NCBI RefSeq assembly: GCF_014842915.1
Contig: NZ_JACYXI010000009.1
Span: 155,919 to 219,918 of the forward strand
DNA from: Roseibium litorale
GTDB taxonomy: Bacteria > Pseudomonadota > Alphaproteobacteria > Rhizobiales > Stappiaceae
Direction: 5' to 3'
DNA: 64,000 nt
Positions 27,809-36,701 of this stretch are shown one piece after another. Under the pieces are notes generated by a model. That model made no database searches. It worked only from the letters and a program-made list of their open reading frames with translations, and was not told the DNA's origin. The translations under genes were made by a program, and so were the position numbers. Every line of letters begins with the position of its first letter. The first letter of the stretch is position 1.

Positions 27809-28387
27809 ATGCCTACCCCGCTGATCACCCGCATTTCCCGCACCCTTTCCGCTCTGGCCGTGACCAGCGCGATTGCCTTTGCCGGCGCACCTGCCATGGC
27901 CGCCAGCTGGACCGTCGATCCCGCAAAGAGCACTGTTGGCTTCTCTGTTGCCCAGGGCAACGAGACCATCACGGGCACCTTCAAGGACTGGACAGCGGAT
28001 ATCGATTTCGATCCGCAGAACCCGGAAGCAGCGACCATCAAGGCCACGATCAAGACTGGCTCGGCCGGGACCGGCAACGGCCAGTTTGACGCCATGCTGC
28101 CGTCCGCAGACTGGTTCAATGCCGAAGCCATGCCGGACGCCACGTTCGAATCCTCCAAGGTCACAGCTCTGGGCGGCGACACCTACCGGGCAGACGGCAC
28201 CTTGACCATCAAGGGCATCAGCCAGCCCGCCACGCTCGACTTCAAGCTGGAGATCGACGGCACCACCGCCCACGCCACCGGCACGGCCTCGGTCAACCGC
28301 CTGGCCCATGAAGTCGGCACCGTTGTCGGCAAGTCCCAGATCGCCGACACGGTCGCCGTGACCATAGACCTGACGGCAACGGAGTAA
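27809..28387 (+). CDS. YceI-family periplasmic protein (copy 2)
   Basis: 192 residues with a signal peptide ending in AGAPAMA before ASWTVDP. The YceI barrel follows: WTVDPAKSTVGFSVAQG, ITGTFKDWTADIDFDPQNP, MLPSADWFNAEAMPDATF, DGTLTIKGISQPATLDF. ATG 27809 has GAGG 8 bases upstream. The frame is open much further upstream, through the end of the cytochrome gene, but that part is not protein-like. It differs from copy 1 in the strand order of its motifs (GNETITG instead of NHLGYS), suggesting a different ligand or an old split. It is the last gene of the YceI-b561-YceI set, closed by a hairpin directly after the stop. Confidence 0.9.
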   Translation: MPTPLITRISRTLSALAVTSAIAFAGAPAMAASWTVDPAKSTVGFSVAQGNETITGTFKDWTADIDFDPQNPEAATIKATIKTGSAGTGNGQFDAMLPSADWFNAEAMPDATFESSKVTALGGDTYRADGTLTIKGISQPATLDFKLEIDGTTAHATGTASVNRLAHEVGTVVGKSQIADTVAVTIDLTATE

Positions 28388-28420
28388 GGTTTGAGGGCCC
28401 GGAAAGGGCCATTTCAAACC
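28388..28420 (+). terminator. Hairpin after yceI copy 2
   Basis: Starts at the base after the stop codon: GGTTTGA...GGCCC / GGGCC...TCAAACC with a GGAAA loop. Two stacked stems of 7 and 5 bp with a small bulge. There is no T-run, so it is a likely but not canonical terminator. Confidence 0.55.
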
Positions 28421-28574
28421 ATCCGTTCCCTTCGACGAAATGAGGCAGCCGGAACGCTTGGCGTGACCGGCTGTTTTCGCGTAAAGAATGCGGCCATAAC
28501 CTGATGGCGCGCTGCCTCCCGCAGACCCGCCCCAATCGCCAGAGCCCTTAAAGCCCACCGGAGAGAGCCAGCTC

Positions 28575-30212
<1,638 letters not shown>

Positions 30213-30250
30213 GTTGTCCGCTCTGAGACAGGCTTTTGAAACTGAAGAAC

Positions 30251-30281
30251 CCGCTGGCTGAGAGGCTGGCGGTTTTTTTTT
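30251..30281 (+). terminator. Rho-independent terminator of fumarase
   Basis: Stem of 9 pairs including G-T wobbles (CCGCTGGCT / GGCTGGCGG) around GAGA, followed directly by nine T. It begins 38 bases after the stop. Confidence 0.85.
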
Positions 30282-30328
30282 GAAACCGACCTCATCACCT
30301 CTGCATGAGCTGACAGGATACGGCATGA

Positions 30329-30493
30329 ACCCCATGGTCAAGCCATGGGGTGACGAATACGGAGGGGTGGAAGCGAGGTGAGAGGCCGCGTGAGCGGAGA
30401 GGCATTGAGGCTACTCGAAAAAGGCGCCTCAGAACCTAAAGACAGTTTGATCCTTCACCTCTCCTCCGTCATGCCATGGCTCGACCATGGCAT
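30329..30493. repeat. Foldback block A1 (inverted REP-like pair)
   Basis: Left palindrome 30329-30351 (ACCCCATGG-TCAAG-CCATGGGGT) and right palindrome 30471-30493 (ATGCCATGG-CTCGA-CCATGGCAT) are reverse complements in their cores. Flanking GGAGGGGTGGAAG and CTTCACCTCTCCTCC extend the imperfect inverted repeat. The loop holds TGAGGC...GCCTCA, so the transcript could fold into one long structured hairpin. Confidence 0.7.
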
Positions 30494-30605
30494 CCATTCC
30501 GTGACCTATCGTCCGGGTTCAGCCTCCGTCAGACACAGGGAAACGGCATAGGTCTCCGGCTCAAGTCCGAGGACGTCGGAGATGTATTGATGCCCCTACA
30601 GCCCG

Positions 30606-30899
30606 TCACCCATTCAAGAAACGCCCCAGATCAAACCACTCCGGATTGCTCTCCTCGATCAGGTCAATCTTCCAGGAGCGCTTCCAGGTCTTGATGGCTT
30701 TCTCCCGCGCAATGGCACGGTCTGCCGTGCAGTGCTCCTCGTACCAGACGAGCCGTTTGACCTGATATCTGGCGCTAAACCTCGGCGAACTCTCGCTCTG
30801 GTGCTCATATAACCTTCGAAGCAGATCGTTGGTGACGCCCGTATAGAGCGTTCCGTTTTTATGCGAGCTGAGAATATAGACCCAGAACAGCCTCTGCAT
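30606..30899 (-). CDS. Single-domain GIY-YIG nuclease-like protein (copy 1)
   Basis: 97 residues, almost entirely a minimal GIY-YIG domain of the YhbQ/COG2827 type: WVYILSSHKNGTLYTGVT carries the two Tyr-containing strands, DLLRRLYEHQ supplies the catalytic-helix Arg, and VWYEEHCTADRAIAREKAIK holds the Glu region. No DNA-binding domain is attached. It is 87 of 97 residues identical to the second copy 537 bases downstream in the plus direction. Both are flanked by the same REP-like palindromes, so the protein may act on them. The start ATG lies 23 bases from the nearest palindrome. No clear ribosome site was seen, and expression is unproven. Confidence 0.75.
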   Translation of the reverse strand: MQRLFWVYILSSHKNGTLYTGVTNDLLRRLYEHQSESSPRFSARYQVKRLVWYEEHCTADRAIAREKAIKTWKRSWKIDLIEESNPEWFDLGRFLNG

Positions 30900-30921
30900 G
30901 GGCCGATAGGATACGGCGTGG

Positions 30922-31085
30922 ACCCCATGGTCAAGCCATGGGGTGACGGATGCGGAGGGGGGAAGCGAGGCGAGAGACTGCGAGGGCGGAGAGGCATTGA
31001 GGCTACTCGAAAAAGGCGCCTCAGATCCTAAAGACAGTTTGATCCTTCACCTCTCCTCCGTCATGCCATGGCTTGACCATGGCAT
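30922..31085. repeat. Foldback block A2 (inverted REP-like pair)
   Basis: Second copy of the block: palindromes at 30922-30944 (ACCCCATGG-TCAAG-CCATGGGGT) and 31063-31085 (ATGCCATGG-CTTGA-CCATGGCAT), 118 bases between them. Near-identical to block A1 from GGCATTGAGGCTACTCGA to the second palindrome. It sits between the two GIY-YIG genes. Confidence 0.7.
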
Positions 31086-31142
31086 CCATTCCGTGACCTC
31101 GCCAATCGGTATGGCATTCACGTGAGACGAGTCGCTCCCATA

Positions 31143-31436
31143 TCACCCATTTAAGAACCGCCCGAGATCGAACCACTGCGGATTGCTCTCCTCGATTAGC
31201 TCAATTTTCCAGGAGCGCTTCCAGGTCTTGATGGCTTTCTCCCGCGCGATGGCACGGTATGCCGTGCCGTGCTCCTCGTACCAGACGAGACGCTTGACCT
31301 GATATCTTTCGGTAAACCCGGGCACACGCTCGCTCTGGTGCTCGTATAACCTTCGAAGCAGATCGTTGGTGACGCCCGTGTAGAGCGTTCCGTTTTTATG
31401 CGAGCTGAGAATATAGACCCAAAACTGCCTCTGCAT
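31143..31436 (-). CDS. Single-domain GIY-YIG nuclease-like protein (copy 2)
   Basis: 97 residues with the same minimal GIY-YIG domain as copy 1. The ten differences cluster at 36-45 (SERVPGFTER against SESSPRFSAR) and at two sites in the Glu-containing helix region (HGTAYRA against HCTADRA), while the Tyr, Arg and Glu positions are unchanged. This pattern suggests that the reading frame has been kept under some constraint since duplication. It is bounded by palindromes at 31063-31085 and 31459-31481. Function is unknown. Small GIY-YIG proteins of this group have been linked to DNA cleavage or repair, but none of that can be read from the sequence. Confidence 0.75.
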   Translation of the reverse strand: MQRQFWVYILSSHKNGTLYTGVTNDLLRRLYEHQSERVPGFTERYQVKRLVWYEEHGTAYRAIAREKAIKTWKRSWKIELIEESNPQWFDLGRFLNG

Positions 31437-31458
31437 GGGCCGATAGGATACGGCGTGG

Positions 31459-31481
31459 ACCCCATGGTCAAGCCATGGGGT
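31459..31481. repeat. REP-like palindrome, last of the series
   Basis: ACCCCATGG-TCAAG-CCATGGGGT, identical to the palindromes at 30329 and 30922. Its expected inverted partner about 140 bases on is missing, because the sequence runs into the end of the BNR-protein gene. Confidence 0.7.
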
Positions 31482-31552
31482 GACGAATACGGAGAGGTGG
31501 AAGCGAGGCGAGAGGTTGCGAGGGCGGAAGAGGGTGACCTCTTGCTCTCCCG

Positions 31553-32710
31553 TCAGTACTCCAGCACTTCCACCGCAAGCACCGTGGGCAGGTGGCGGGC
31601 GATTTCGGACCAGGTGCCGCCCTCGTCCAGGCTAGCGAAGACCGAGCCGGAGTTGGTGCCAAAATAAACACCTGCCGGGTCCCGGCTGTCCCCAGCCATG
31701 GCCTGACGCAACACGGTGAAGAAACAGCCCTTCTGCGGCAAGCCATCGCGCAGGGCCTGCCAGCTTTTGCCACCGTCGCGGGAGCGCCAGACGGCAGCTG
31801 CAGCATCCGGCGGGAAGCGGCCAATGCTGTCGCCGTTGAGCGGTAGGGTCCAAAGCGTCTCGGGATCGCGCGGATGCACCCGGATGGGAAAGCCGAAATA
31901 GGACGGCAGGCCTTCGGTAATGTCCTCCCAGCTGCGCCCGCCATCGCCGGAGCGCCAGACGCCGTGGTGGTTCTGCTGGTAGAGAAGATCCCCCTTGCCC
32001 GGTGCCCGCATCATGTTGTGAATGCAGTGGCCCAGCTCCCCGTCGCGCGGGGCTGCCGGATGGCCATGGCCGGAACAGGCGGATGCGTTGGACAGGCGGT
32101 TGCGGCGCTCAAAACTCTTGCTGCCATCTTCCGTGGCAAAAACGCCAGCCGCAGAAATGCCGATCCAGAGCTTTTGCGCATCGTCCGGGTCCGGGACGAT
32201 GGTGTGGAGCACCAGTCCTGCCCCGCCCGGGTTCCAGTCCTTGGCGGACGGGTGATCGGTCAGGGCTTCCACGGTCTCGAAGGTCTCGCCACCGTCCAGG
32301 CTTTTCAATAGCTGGGCAGGCTTGGTGCCCGCGTAGAGCGTGCCATGGGCATGACAGAGCGACCAAACTTGCGAGAAACTGTCCCCATAGGGCAAGGGCG
32401 TGTCCTGCCAGCCGATCATGGCGGCAAAGTCCGGATCATTGGCTGCACAGTCATCCATGGCACCCTTGGTCAGGCGCGTCACCTTCCAGGTGTCTCCGCC
32501 ATCCACGGACCGCCAAACGCCAGCCCCCTGCCAGTCCCCGCCGCCACCAGCCCAGATGGTGCCAGTTTCAGGATCGCCAGCCAGATGATTGATCGGCCAG
32601 CCGTTGCAAAACGGGCCGGACACCTCCCAGCCGGACCGCTCTTCCCCGCCCTTCAGCAGAAAGGCCCCCTTGGTGGTTCCAACCAGAACCGTCACAGTGC
32701 CAGCCGCCAT
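31553..32710 (-). CDS. BNR/Asp-box beta-propeller protein (sialidase-like fold)
   Basis: 385 residues, no signal peptide. Repeated Asp-box motifs (SxDxGxTW) mark propeller blades: WRSVDGGDTWKVT, KSLDGGETFETV, WRSGDGGRSWEDI, WRSRDGGKSWQAL and ASLDEGGTWSEIA. The family is common in proteobacteria as WD40/YVTN/BNR-like repeat protein, and no reaction is established. The catalytic residues of true sialidases (arginine triad) are not evident, so an enzyme name would be unsafe. GGAGG 5 bases before the ATG is a strong ribosome site. A short perfect palindrome lies 27 bases upstream of the start and may be an operator. The next gene on this strand, a desaturase, ends 134 bases before it. Confidence 0.75.
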   Translation of the reverse strand: MAAGTVTVLVGTTKGAFLLKGGEERSGWEVSGPFCNGWPINHLAGDPETGTIWAGGGGDWQGAGVWRSVDGGDTWKVTRLTKGAMDDCAANDPDFAAMIGWQDTPLPYGDSFSQVWSLCHAHGTLYAGTKPAQLLKSLDGGETFETVEALTDHPSAKDWNPGGAGLVLHTIVPDPDDAQKLWIGISAAGVFATEDGSKSFERRNRLSNASACSGHGHPAAPRDGELGHCIHNMMRAPGKGDLLYQQNHHGVWRSGDGGRSWEDITEGLPSYFGFPIRVHPRDPETLWTLPLNGDSIGRFPPDAAAAVWRSRDGGKSWQALRDGLPQKGCFFTVLRQAMAGDSRDPAGVYFGTNSGSVFASLDEGGTWSEIARHLPTVLAVEVLEY

Positions 32711-32736
32711 CGCGTCCTCCCCCGCAGATCCGACCT

Positions 32737-32751
32737 TAACGTCTCACGTTA
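32737..32751 (-). promoter_or_regulatory. Operator-like palindrome upstream of the BNR protein
   Basis: TAACGT-CTC-ACGTTA, 6-bp perfect arms with 3-base spacer, 27 bases upstream of the ATG. Position and symmetry suit a dimeric repressor. No regulator gene is adjacent. Confidence 0.4.
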
Positions 32752-32844
32752 GGGAAGATTAGCATGAAGGCAACCAGCGCACGAGCGGGCGATGGAGCCG
32801 TTTTCAAGACCGGAGAGACGCTTCCTGCTCCCGGCGCAGATGTC

Positions 32845-33969
32845 TCAAGCCGCTGCCTGCGCCTCGCGGAAGGACACCAGGCGGCGGGTTTCTTCATCCC
32901 ACAGCGCCAGTTTCACGCATTTGAAGCTGTCCGTGAGCGTGATGCGGCTCATGTCCTGCAGCTCGGGATGATCGCGCAGCACTTCCGGCAGACGGTAGAA
33001 CGGGATTTTCGCGGCCAGGTGATGGACGTGATGAATGCCGATATTGCCGGAAATCCAGCGCAGAACCACGGGCAGATCATAGTGGGAACTGCCATGAAGG
33101 GCGGCATGAGGAAAATTCCACTCGTCCTGATCTGACCAGTGCGTGTCCTCGAACTGATGCTGGATATAGAACAGCCACACCCCGGCGCTGGCGGCCATCA
33201 GGGTAACCGGCAGCTGGACCAGAAGGAAAGGCCCGAGGCCGATCATCCAGATAAGAGCGGCCACTGGCAGGGCAATGCCCAGATTGGTGGCGATGGTCGA
33301 GACCCAGGGCTGCACACCCGCGCTCATCAGACCGAACGGCAGCCGGTACTGGCAGACGAAAAGCCAGGCAGGACCCAGGCCGAACATGACCAGCGGGTGC
33401 CGGTAGAGCCGGTAGCGCAGACGGCCCCAGCGGGACAGGGCCTGATATTCCCGGACGGTCAATGTATCGACATCCCCCACCCCGCGCCGGTCCAGATTAC
33501 CGGCCGAAGCGTGGTGCACCGCATGGGTCCGGCGCCAGTAGTCATAGGGCGTGAGCGTGAAGACACCGATGACCCGGCCTGTCCAGTCGTTCAGACCCCG
33601 ATGGGAAAACAGGGAGCCGTGGCCGCAGTCATGCTGCAGAATGAAAAGGCGGACCAGGAAGCCGGCAGCGGGAACCGTCAGCAGCAAACCCCAATAGTGA
33701 CCGTGCAGGACTGCAATGGCTGCCAGCGCCCAAAGCGCGGCAAAAGGAAAGGCGGTGATGGCGATTTCAACAGCACTGCGCACCGGGTTTGGCTGGCGGT
33801 AGTGTGCCAGAATGCCGGTCCAGGATCTCGCGTCCGTTTTTGCTGCGGCAGACGTGTCGTCCACCCTACTCTCAACGGCTGCGGCCGCGCCCGAACTTGT
33901 CATTCCGTCTCCACCCATCATCTCGCGCCAGAGCGCAGCAGCCCGTTTTACGGGGGTCTTGTTTTTCAT
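32845..33969 (-). CDS. Membrane fatty acid desaturase
   Basis: 374-residue integral membrane di-iron desaturase that introduces a cis double bond into acyl chains. The three histidine boxes are complete: HDCGH at 113-117, HAVHH at 149-153, and HHVHH in GNIGIHHVHHLAAKIPF at about 307-316. Hydrophobic pairs lie at about 68-110 and 205-260. The first 50 residues are a polar, low-complexity extension. It resembles omega-6/delta-12-type desaturases of proteobacteria and, more loosely, DesA. Double-bond position cannot be inferred. Upstream on the same strand lies a cold shock protein gene with a terminator between them. Shared cold response is possible, since desaturation counters membrane stiffening, but no shared promoter is visible. 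Confidence 0.88.
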   Translation of the reverse strand: MKNKTPVKRAAALWREMMGGDGMTSSGAAAAVESRVDDTSAAAKTDARSWTGILAHYRQPNPVRSAVEIAITAFPFAALWALAAIAVLHGHYWGLLLTVPAAGFLVRLFILQHDCGHGSLFSHRGLNDWTGRVIGVFTLTPYDYWRRTHAVHHASAGNLDRRGVGDVDTLTVREYQALSRWGRLRYRLYRHPLVMFGLGPAWLFVCQYRLPFGLMSAGVQPWVSTIATNLGIALPVAALIWMIGLGPFLLVQLPVTLMAASAGVWLFYIQHQFEDTHWSDQDEWNFPHAALHGSSHYDLPVVLRWISGNIGIHHVHHLAAKIPFYRLPEVLRDHPELQDMSRITLTDSFKCVKLALWDEETRRLVSFREAQAAA

Positions 33970-33983
33970 TCAGCGCAAAAGCA

Positions 33984-34012
33984 AAAAGGCCGGAGCAATG
34001 CCCCGGCCTTTT
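33984..34012 (-). terminator. Rho-independent terminator of cspA
   Basis: Read on the minus strand: 10-bp stem AAAAGGCCGG / CCGGCCTTTT with a 9-base loop, ending in five T. It lies 59 bases after the cspA stop and just before the desaturase start. Confidence 0.8.
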
Positions 34013-34070
34013 CGATCATCTCAAAGGTTCGTGCCAGTACATCCGTGGTCACAAACCTGAAACGGGATGC

Positions 34071-34280
34071 TTAGACTGCAGAGAGGTTGTCTGCAGCGGA
34101 CTTGCCCGAACGGCGGTCCTGCACAACTTCGAAGGAGACCTTGTCGCCTTCGTTCAGGGAGTGCATGCCAGAACGCTCAACAGCGGAGATGTGGACGAAG
34201 ACGTCTGCGCCGCCATCTTCCGGCTGAATGAAGCCAAAGCCCTTGGTGGAGTTGAAGAACTTAACGGTACCGATAGCCAT
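34071..34280 (-). CDS. cspA: Cold shock protein (CspA family)
   Basis: 69-residue single cold shock domain, an RNA/ssDNA-binding OB-fold acting as RNA chaperone. RNP1 (KGFGFIQPE) and RNP2 (VFVHISAV) are both intact, and the start [13 protein letters not shown] is typical. GGAAA 5 bases before the ATG is the ribosome site. The preceding 200-base AT-rich stretch fits a long 5' leader as in other cold-inducible csp genes, but no cold box was identified with confidence. Which paralogue of the genome this is, and whether it is cold-induced, cannot be told from one window. Confidence 0.93.
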   Translation of the reverse strand: MAIGTVKFFNSTKGFGFIQPEDGGADVFVHISAVERSGMHSLNEGDKVSFEVVQDRRSGKSAADNLSAV

Positions 34281-34696
34281 AACGATTTCCTTTCAATCGG
34301 TCATGCAGGGATGCCACCGCGCAATTTTGCGAAGCAGCGGTTAGTCTCGACGTTGATAGGAAGATCGTGTAGTTCGCGAAGAACGCGCAGTAACAAAGTT
34401 CATCAAACAAAATCGATAGGTCTCTATAGCCGCAACGCCCCTTATAAGCAACTGAAATTATCACGCGCCACCCAAATATTTTTCAAATAATAATTTCATC
34501 AAACATCATTGTAGTTCCGGGAAGGCCTCCTTCCAGTTGAGAAAAAACGGTTTTCTCCCCGTCCCAAAACCATTTCCCAAGAAAAACCGGGGAAGTCTCC
34601 GGAAATTTCCTGTGACGGTTTGTGAAGTGGCTTGCCTCTCAAAAGCTGCCTGGAGCACAGTCTTCCCCGCCCCGTTACCCGTGGAAGAGACCGGCA
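34281..34696. promoter_or_regulatory. Divergent intergenic region cspA / DUF1989 gene
   Basis: 416 bases without a credible gene. The left half (to about 34500) is AT-rich and should hold the cspA promoter and leader. The right half has runs such as AAAAACCGGGGAAG. It was compared by eye with the guanidine and urea-related riboswitch cores that sometimes precede DUF1989 genes, and no match was seen. Confidence 0.4.
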
Positions 34697-35539
34697 ATGC
34701 AAGCTCCCGACGATGCTGAAGCCCGCAGGGCAATTCTCCCCGTCATCTGTTACCCCACCGATACTCTGCCCCGTCCTGATCTCGGCCTCTACCAGGCTGC
34801 CAGAACGGATGCGGTCAAAACCTGTGAAGTGGTGATTCCCGCGCGGGAAGCGGCCAGTATCGAGGTGCCAGCCGGACATCTCCTCAGGATCACCAGCATC
34901 GAGGGGCCGCAGGTCGGCGATCTCAATCTCTTTGCCAGTGCCAATCTGGACGAGCGGTTTTATTCCGGCAAGACACGGGCCTTGAACGGCACGCACGTCA
35001 CCACGGGAGACCAGCTCTGGTCGAGCTTTCCCTACATGCGCCCCATGGCAACCATCGTTGAAGACACGCTGAACTGGTACGGAATCGACGCTTTCGGCGG
35101 CTCTGTTCATGATGTCATCGGCACGCGCTGCGATCCCTATACGGGGCAGGTTCTGCGTGGCACGCACTATCATCACTGCTGCCATTCAAACCTGACGCGG
35201 GCCCTTTCGGATGCGCGCGGATTACCTCTTCAGGAGGCAGAAGCAAGAGTGCATGACGTTCTGAACGTCTTCATGTGCACCGGCTTCACCCGGGACACCG
35301 GCCAGTATTTCATGAAGGCCAGCCCGGTGCGGCCGGGGGATTATCTGGAGCTTTTCGCGGAAATCGATCTGCTGGCCGTGATGAGCGCCTGTCCGGGCGG
35401 GGATTGCAGCTCAGAACACACAAGCGATGTGGCCAAGTGCTACCCCATGCTCATGGAAGTGTTCCAGCCCCGGCCGGGCAAGCTCACGGGCTGGTCAGAG
35501 CCGCCGGTCAATGCCTATGACCGCAGTCACGGCAGATAG
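34697..35539 (+). CDS. DUF1989 / urea carboxylase-associated family protein
   Basis: 280 residues from ATG 34697, chosen because GGAAGAGA lies 6 bases upstream. The open frame continues to 34622 without protein-like sequence. Family marks: IEVPAGHLLRITSIEGPQVGDLNLF, TRALNGTHVTTGDQLWS, the Cys/His-rich RGTHYHHCCHSNLTRAL, and LSACPGGDCSS-like AVMSACPGGDCSSEHTS near the C terminus. These suggest a metal site built from His and Cys. Members are usually next to urea or guanidine carboxylase and ABC transporter genes. Here it stands alone between cspA and a small stress gene. The biochemical role of the family is not settled. Confidence 0.8.
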   Translation: MQAPDDAEARRAILPVICYPTDTLPRPDLGLYQAARTDAVKTCEVVIPAREAASIEVPAGHLLRITSIEGPQVGDLNLFASANLDERFYSGKTRALNGTHVTTGDQLWSSFPYMRPMATIVEDTLNWYGIDAFGGSVHDVIGTRCDPYTGQVLRGTHYHHCCHSNLTRALSDARGLPLQEAEARVHDVLNVFMCTGFTRDTGQYFMKASPVRPGDYLELFAEIDLLAVMSACPGGDCSSEHTSDVAKCYPMLMEVFQPRPGKLTGWSEPPVNAYDRSHGR

Positions 35540-35622
35540 GATCTTCCCTCTCCGCGCGAAAGTCTCCGGCGAACCTCTCCGGGCGAAGGCCGGATGGCCC
35601 CTGCCGGAAAGATCGGGGCAGG

Positions 35623-35940
35623 TCAGTTGGAGGCGACAAGTGTCGCGACAGGCCAGCCGGTGCAGGATGTCATGTCCGCACCTGAAACACAGCGGATCTG
35701 GCGGGGCTTGACCCCGGACAGGCTGATTTGCGCATCCCCCTTGGTGGACTTGGCAGTCACCGTCGCCGCCTGCGGGCTCTTTAACGCCCCAGCATCGGCG
35801 TGATCAATGCCGCTAGGGGTCACGCGACCTGCAACTGACGGGGTTGCAGCCTGAAGCGCGTTGCCTGCGCCGGCGATGGCGAGGCCGAGACACAGCATCC
35901 AGGGACGAAGAGTTATCAGGGGCTTGTAGGTGATCTTCAT
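35623..35940 (-). CDS. Small secreted protein of unknown function, EcfG-controlled
   Basis: 105 residues. A signal peptide (basic start, then MLCLGLAIAGAGNALQA) is followed by a mature chain of about 70 residues rich in Thr, Ser and Ala. It has two Cys near the C terminus (IRCVSGADMTSCTGWP) that could form a disulfide in the periplasm. No family recognised. It is a real gene: GGAGG lies 8 bases before the ATG, and a perfect stress-sigma promoter (GGAAC-N16-CGTT) ends 23 bases upstream of the start, leaving a short leader. It is the first member of the stress island that runs to 47.8 kb. Confidence 0.75.
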   Translation of the reverse strand: MKITYKPLITLRPWMLCLGLAIAGAGNALQAATPSVAGRVTPSGIDHADAGALKSPQAATVTAKSTKGDAQISLSGVKPRQIRCVSGADMTSCTGWPVATLVASN

Positions 35941-35962
35941 TGCTCAATACCTCCACCCTATT

Positions 35963-35987
35963 AACGCCGGTTAAGGAGTTTGGTTCC
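35963..35987 (-). promoter_or_regulatory. EcfG-type promoter for the small secreted protein
   Basis: On the minus strand GGAAC (35983-35987), 16-base spacer, CGTT (35963-35966). This is the general stress sigma consensus of Alphaproteobacteria, directly before the gene starting at 35940. Confidence 0.85.
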
Positions 35988-36102
35988 ATGCGGGCAGTCG
36001 GAAGAGCCAGCAGCCCCTCAAATCGGAAGCCTTCCCAGCCCCATCTTGGCAGGACCTGGGAGAAGACTGGAGGGAAAGTTGAAAAACGAGGGCTGGACAA
36101 AA

Positions 36103-36132
36103 GGAAGGCCTGACCTCCCGGCCAGGCCTTCC
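36103..36132 (-). terminator. Terminator of the DUF992 gene
   Basis: 10-bp perfect stem GGAAGGCCTG / CAGGCCTTCC, 10-base loop, followed on the minus strand by TTTT. It starts 33 bases after the DUF992 stop. Confidence 0.75.
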
Positions 36133-36164
36133 GAATTCAGTTGTTATGAACTGCAGCCGGAAAA

Positions 36165-36701
36165 TCAGTCCAGCGCGGTGCGCAGCTGGATCTCGCTGAT
36201 GGAGACAGCAAGGTTCAACCCTGTCTGGGCCGTCACGCTGACCGGCTGCAGGGCAATGGTCTGGGTAGAGCCGCCCATCAGGATGTTGGTGCCAACTCCG
36301 GCACCAACGGTCGCCTCGGCGGTGACGCCGCCATAATCGCCAGCCAATGCGCCGGGCGCCAGTTCATCCACGGTTGGCGCCAGAACAGCCCAGGAGAGAA
36401 CCCCACCCGTCGTCGTTCCGATATCGATGCCGTATTTCTGGATCACACCGAAGTAAGGCTCCGGCTGACGGCTTTCATCCGTAGGCGTGAAAGTGCAGGA
36501 CAGCTGTTTGGTGGAGCCGAAGACAAAGCCCGTCCCGCCCTCGACAGCGCAATCCAGCATGCCAGCTTCCACGCGCTTCGGACCGGTGATCTGCTTTCCT
36601 GCCGTTTGGGCATTTGCCAAGGGCGCAGTCAGGACGAAACATGCAAGCGCCAGAGCGGAGCCGGACAGAAGCGGTCGAAGAGAATTTGCAGGCGTGAGCA
36701 T
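36165..36701 (-). CDS. DUF992 domain protein, secreted
   Basis: 178 residues from the ATG at 36701, chosen because a signal peptide follows it (SALALACFVLTAPLANAQ). The open frame extends to 36911 but is not protein-like there. The mature chain is a DUF992 domain: GMLDCAVEGGTGFVFGSTK, LSCTFTP, YFGVIQKYGIDIGTTTGG, WAVLAPTVDELAPGALAGDYGG, ATVGAGVGTNILMGGS, and a final TGLNLAVSISEIQL. The two Cys are conserved in the family and probably pair. DUF992 proteins are small exported proteins of Rhizobiales and relatives without known function. An EcfG-type site with a 17-base spacer lies 137 bases upstream, so it may belong to the stress regulon. Confidence 0.85.
   Translation of the reverse strand: MLTPANSLRPLLSGSALALACFVLTAPLANAQTAGKQITGPKRVEAGMLDCAVEGGTGFVFGSTKQLSCTFTPTDESRQPEPYFGVIQKYGIDIGTTTGGVLSWAVLAPTVDELAPGALAGDYGGVTAEATVGAGVGTNILMGGSTQTIALQPVSVTAQTGLNLAVSISEIQLRTALD

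Larger units (their letters stand above)
30298..31490. mobile_element. Tandem GIY-YIG / REP-like repeat region
   Basis: A unit made of a foldback block (inverted pair of CCATGG-N5-CCATGG palindromes about 140 bases apart) plus a minus-strand GIY-YIG gene occurs twice in direct tandem. Period is 537 bases by the gene starts and 592 by the GGCATTGAGG block, because copy 1 has about 55 extra bases before the gene. A third copy is reduced to the first codons of the gene (CCTCTGCAT at 30302-30310) plus its flanking sequence. The palindromes alternate in orientation along the region. This looks like amplification of a short non-autonomous or self-mobilised element in the gap between fumarase and the BNR-protein gene. 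No transposase or target-site duplication was found. Confidence 0.6.

Noticed and set aside
28451..28475. Possible EcfG promoter upstream of fumarase (GGAAC-N16-TGTT)
   Set aside because: The -10 lacks the C of CGTT, and the site is outside the stress island. One near-match of this quality is expected by chance.
32845..34280. Cold-response operon of cspA and desaturase
   Set aside because: A good terminator lies between the two genes, so joint transcription is not supported.
34500..34696. Guanidine or urea-related riboswitch before the DUF1989 gene
   Set aside because: The conserved cores of the guanidine classes that I remember are not present.
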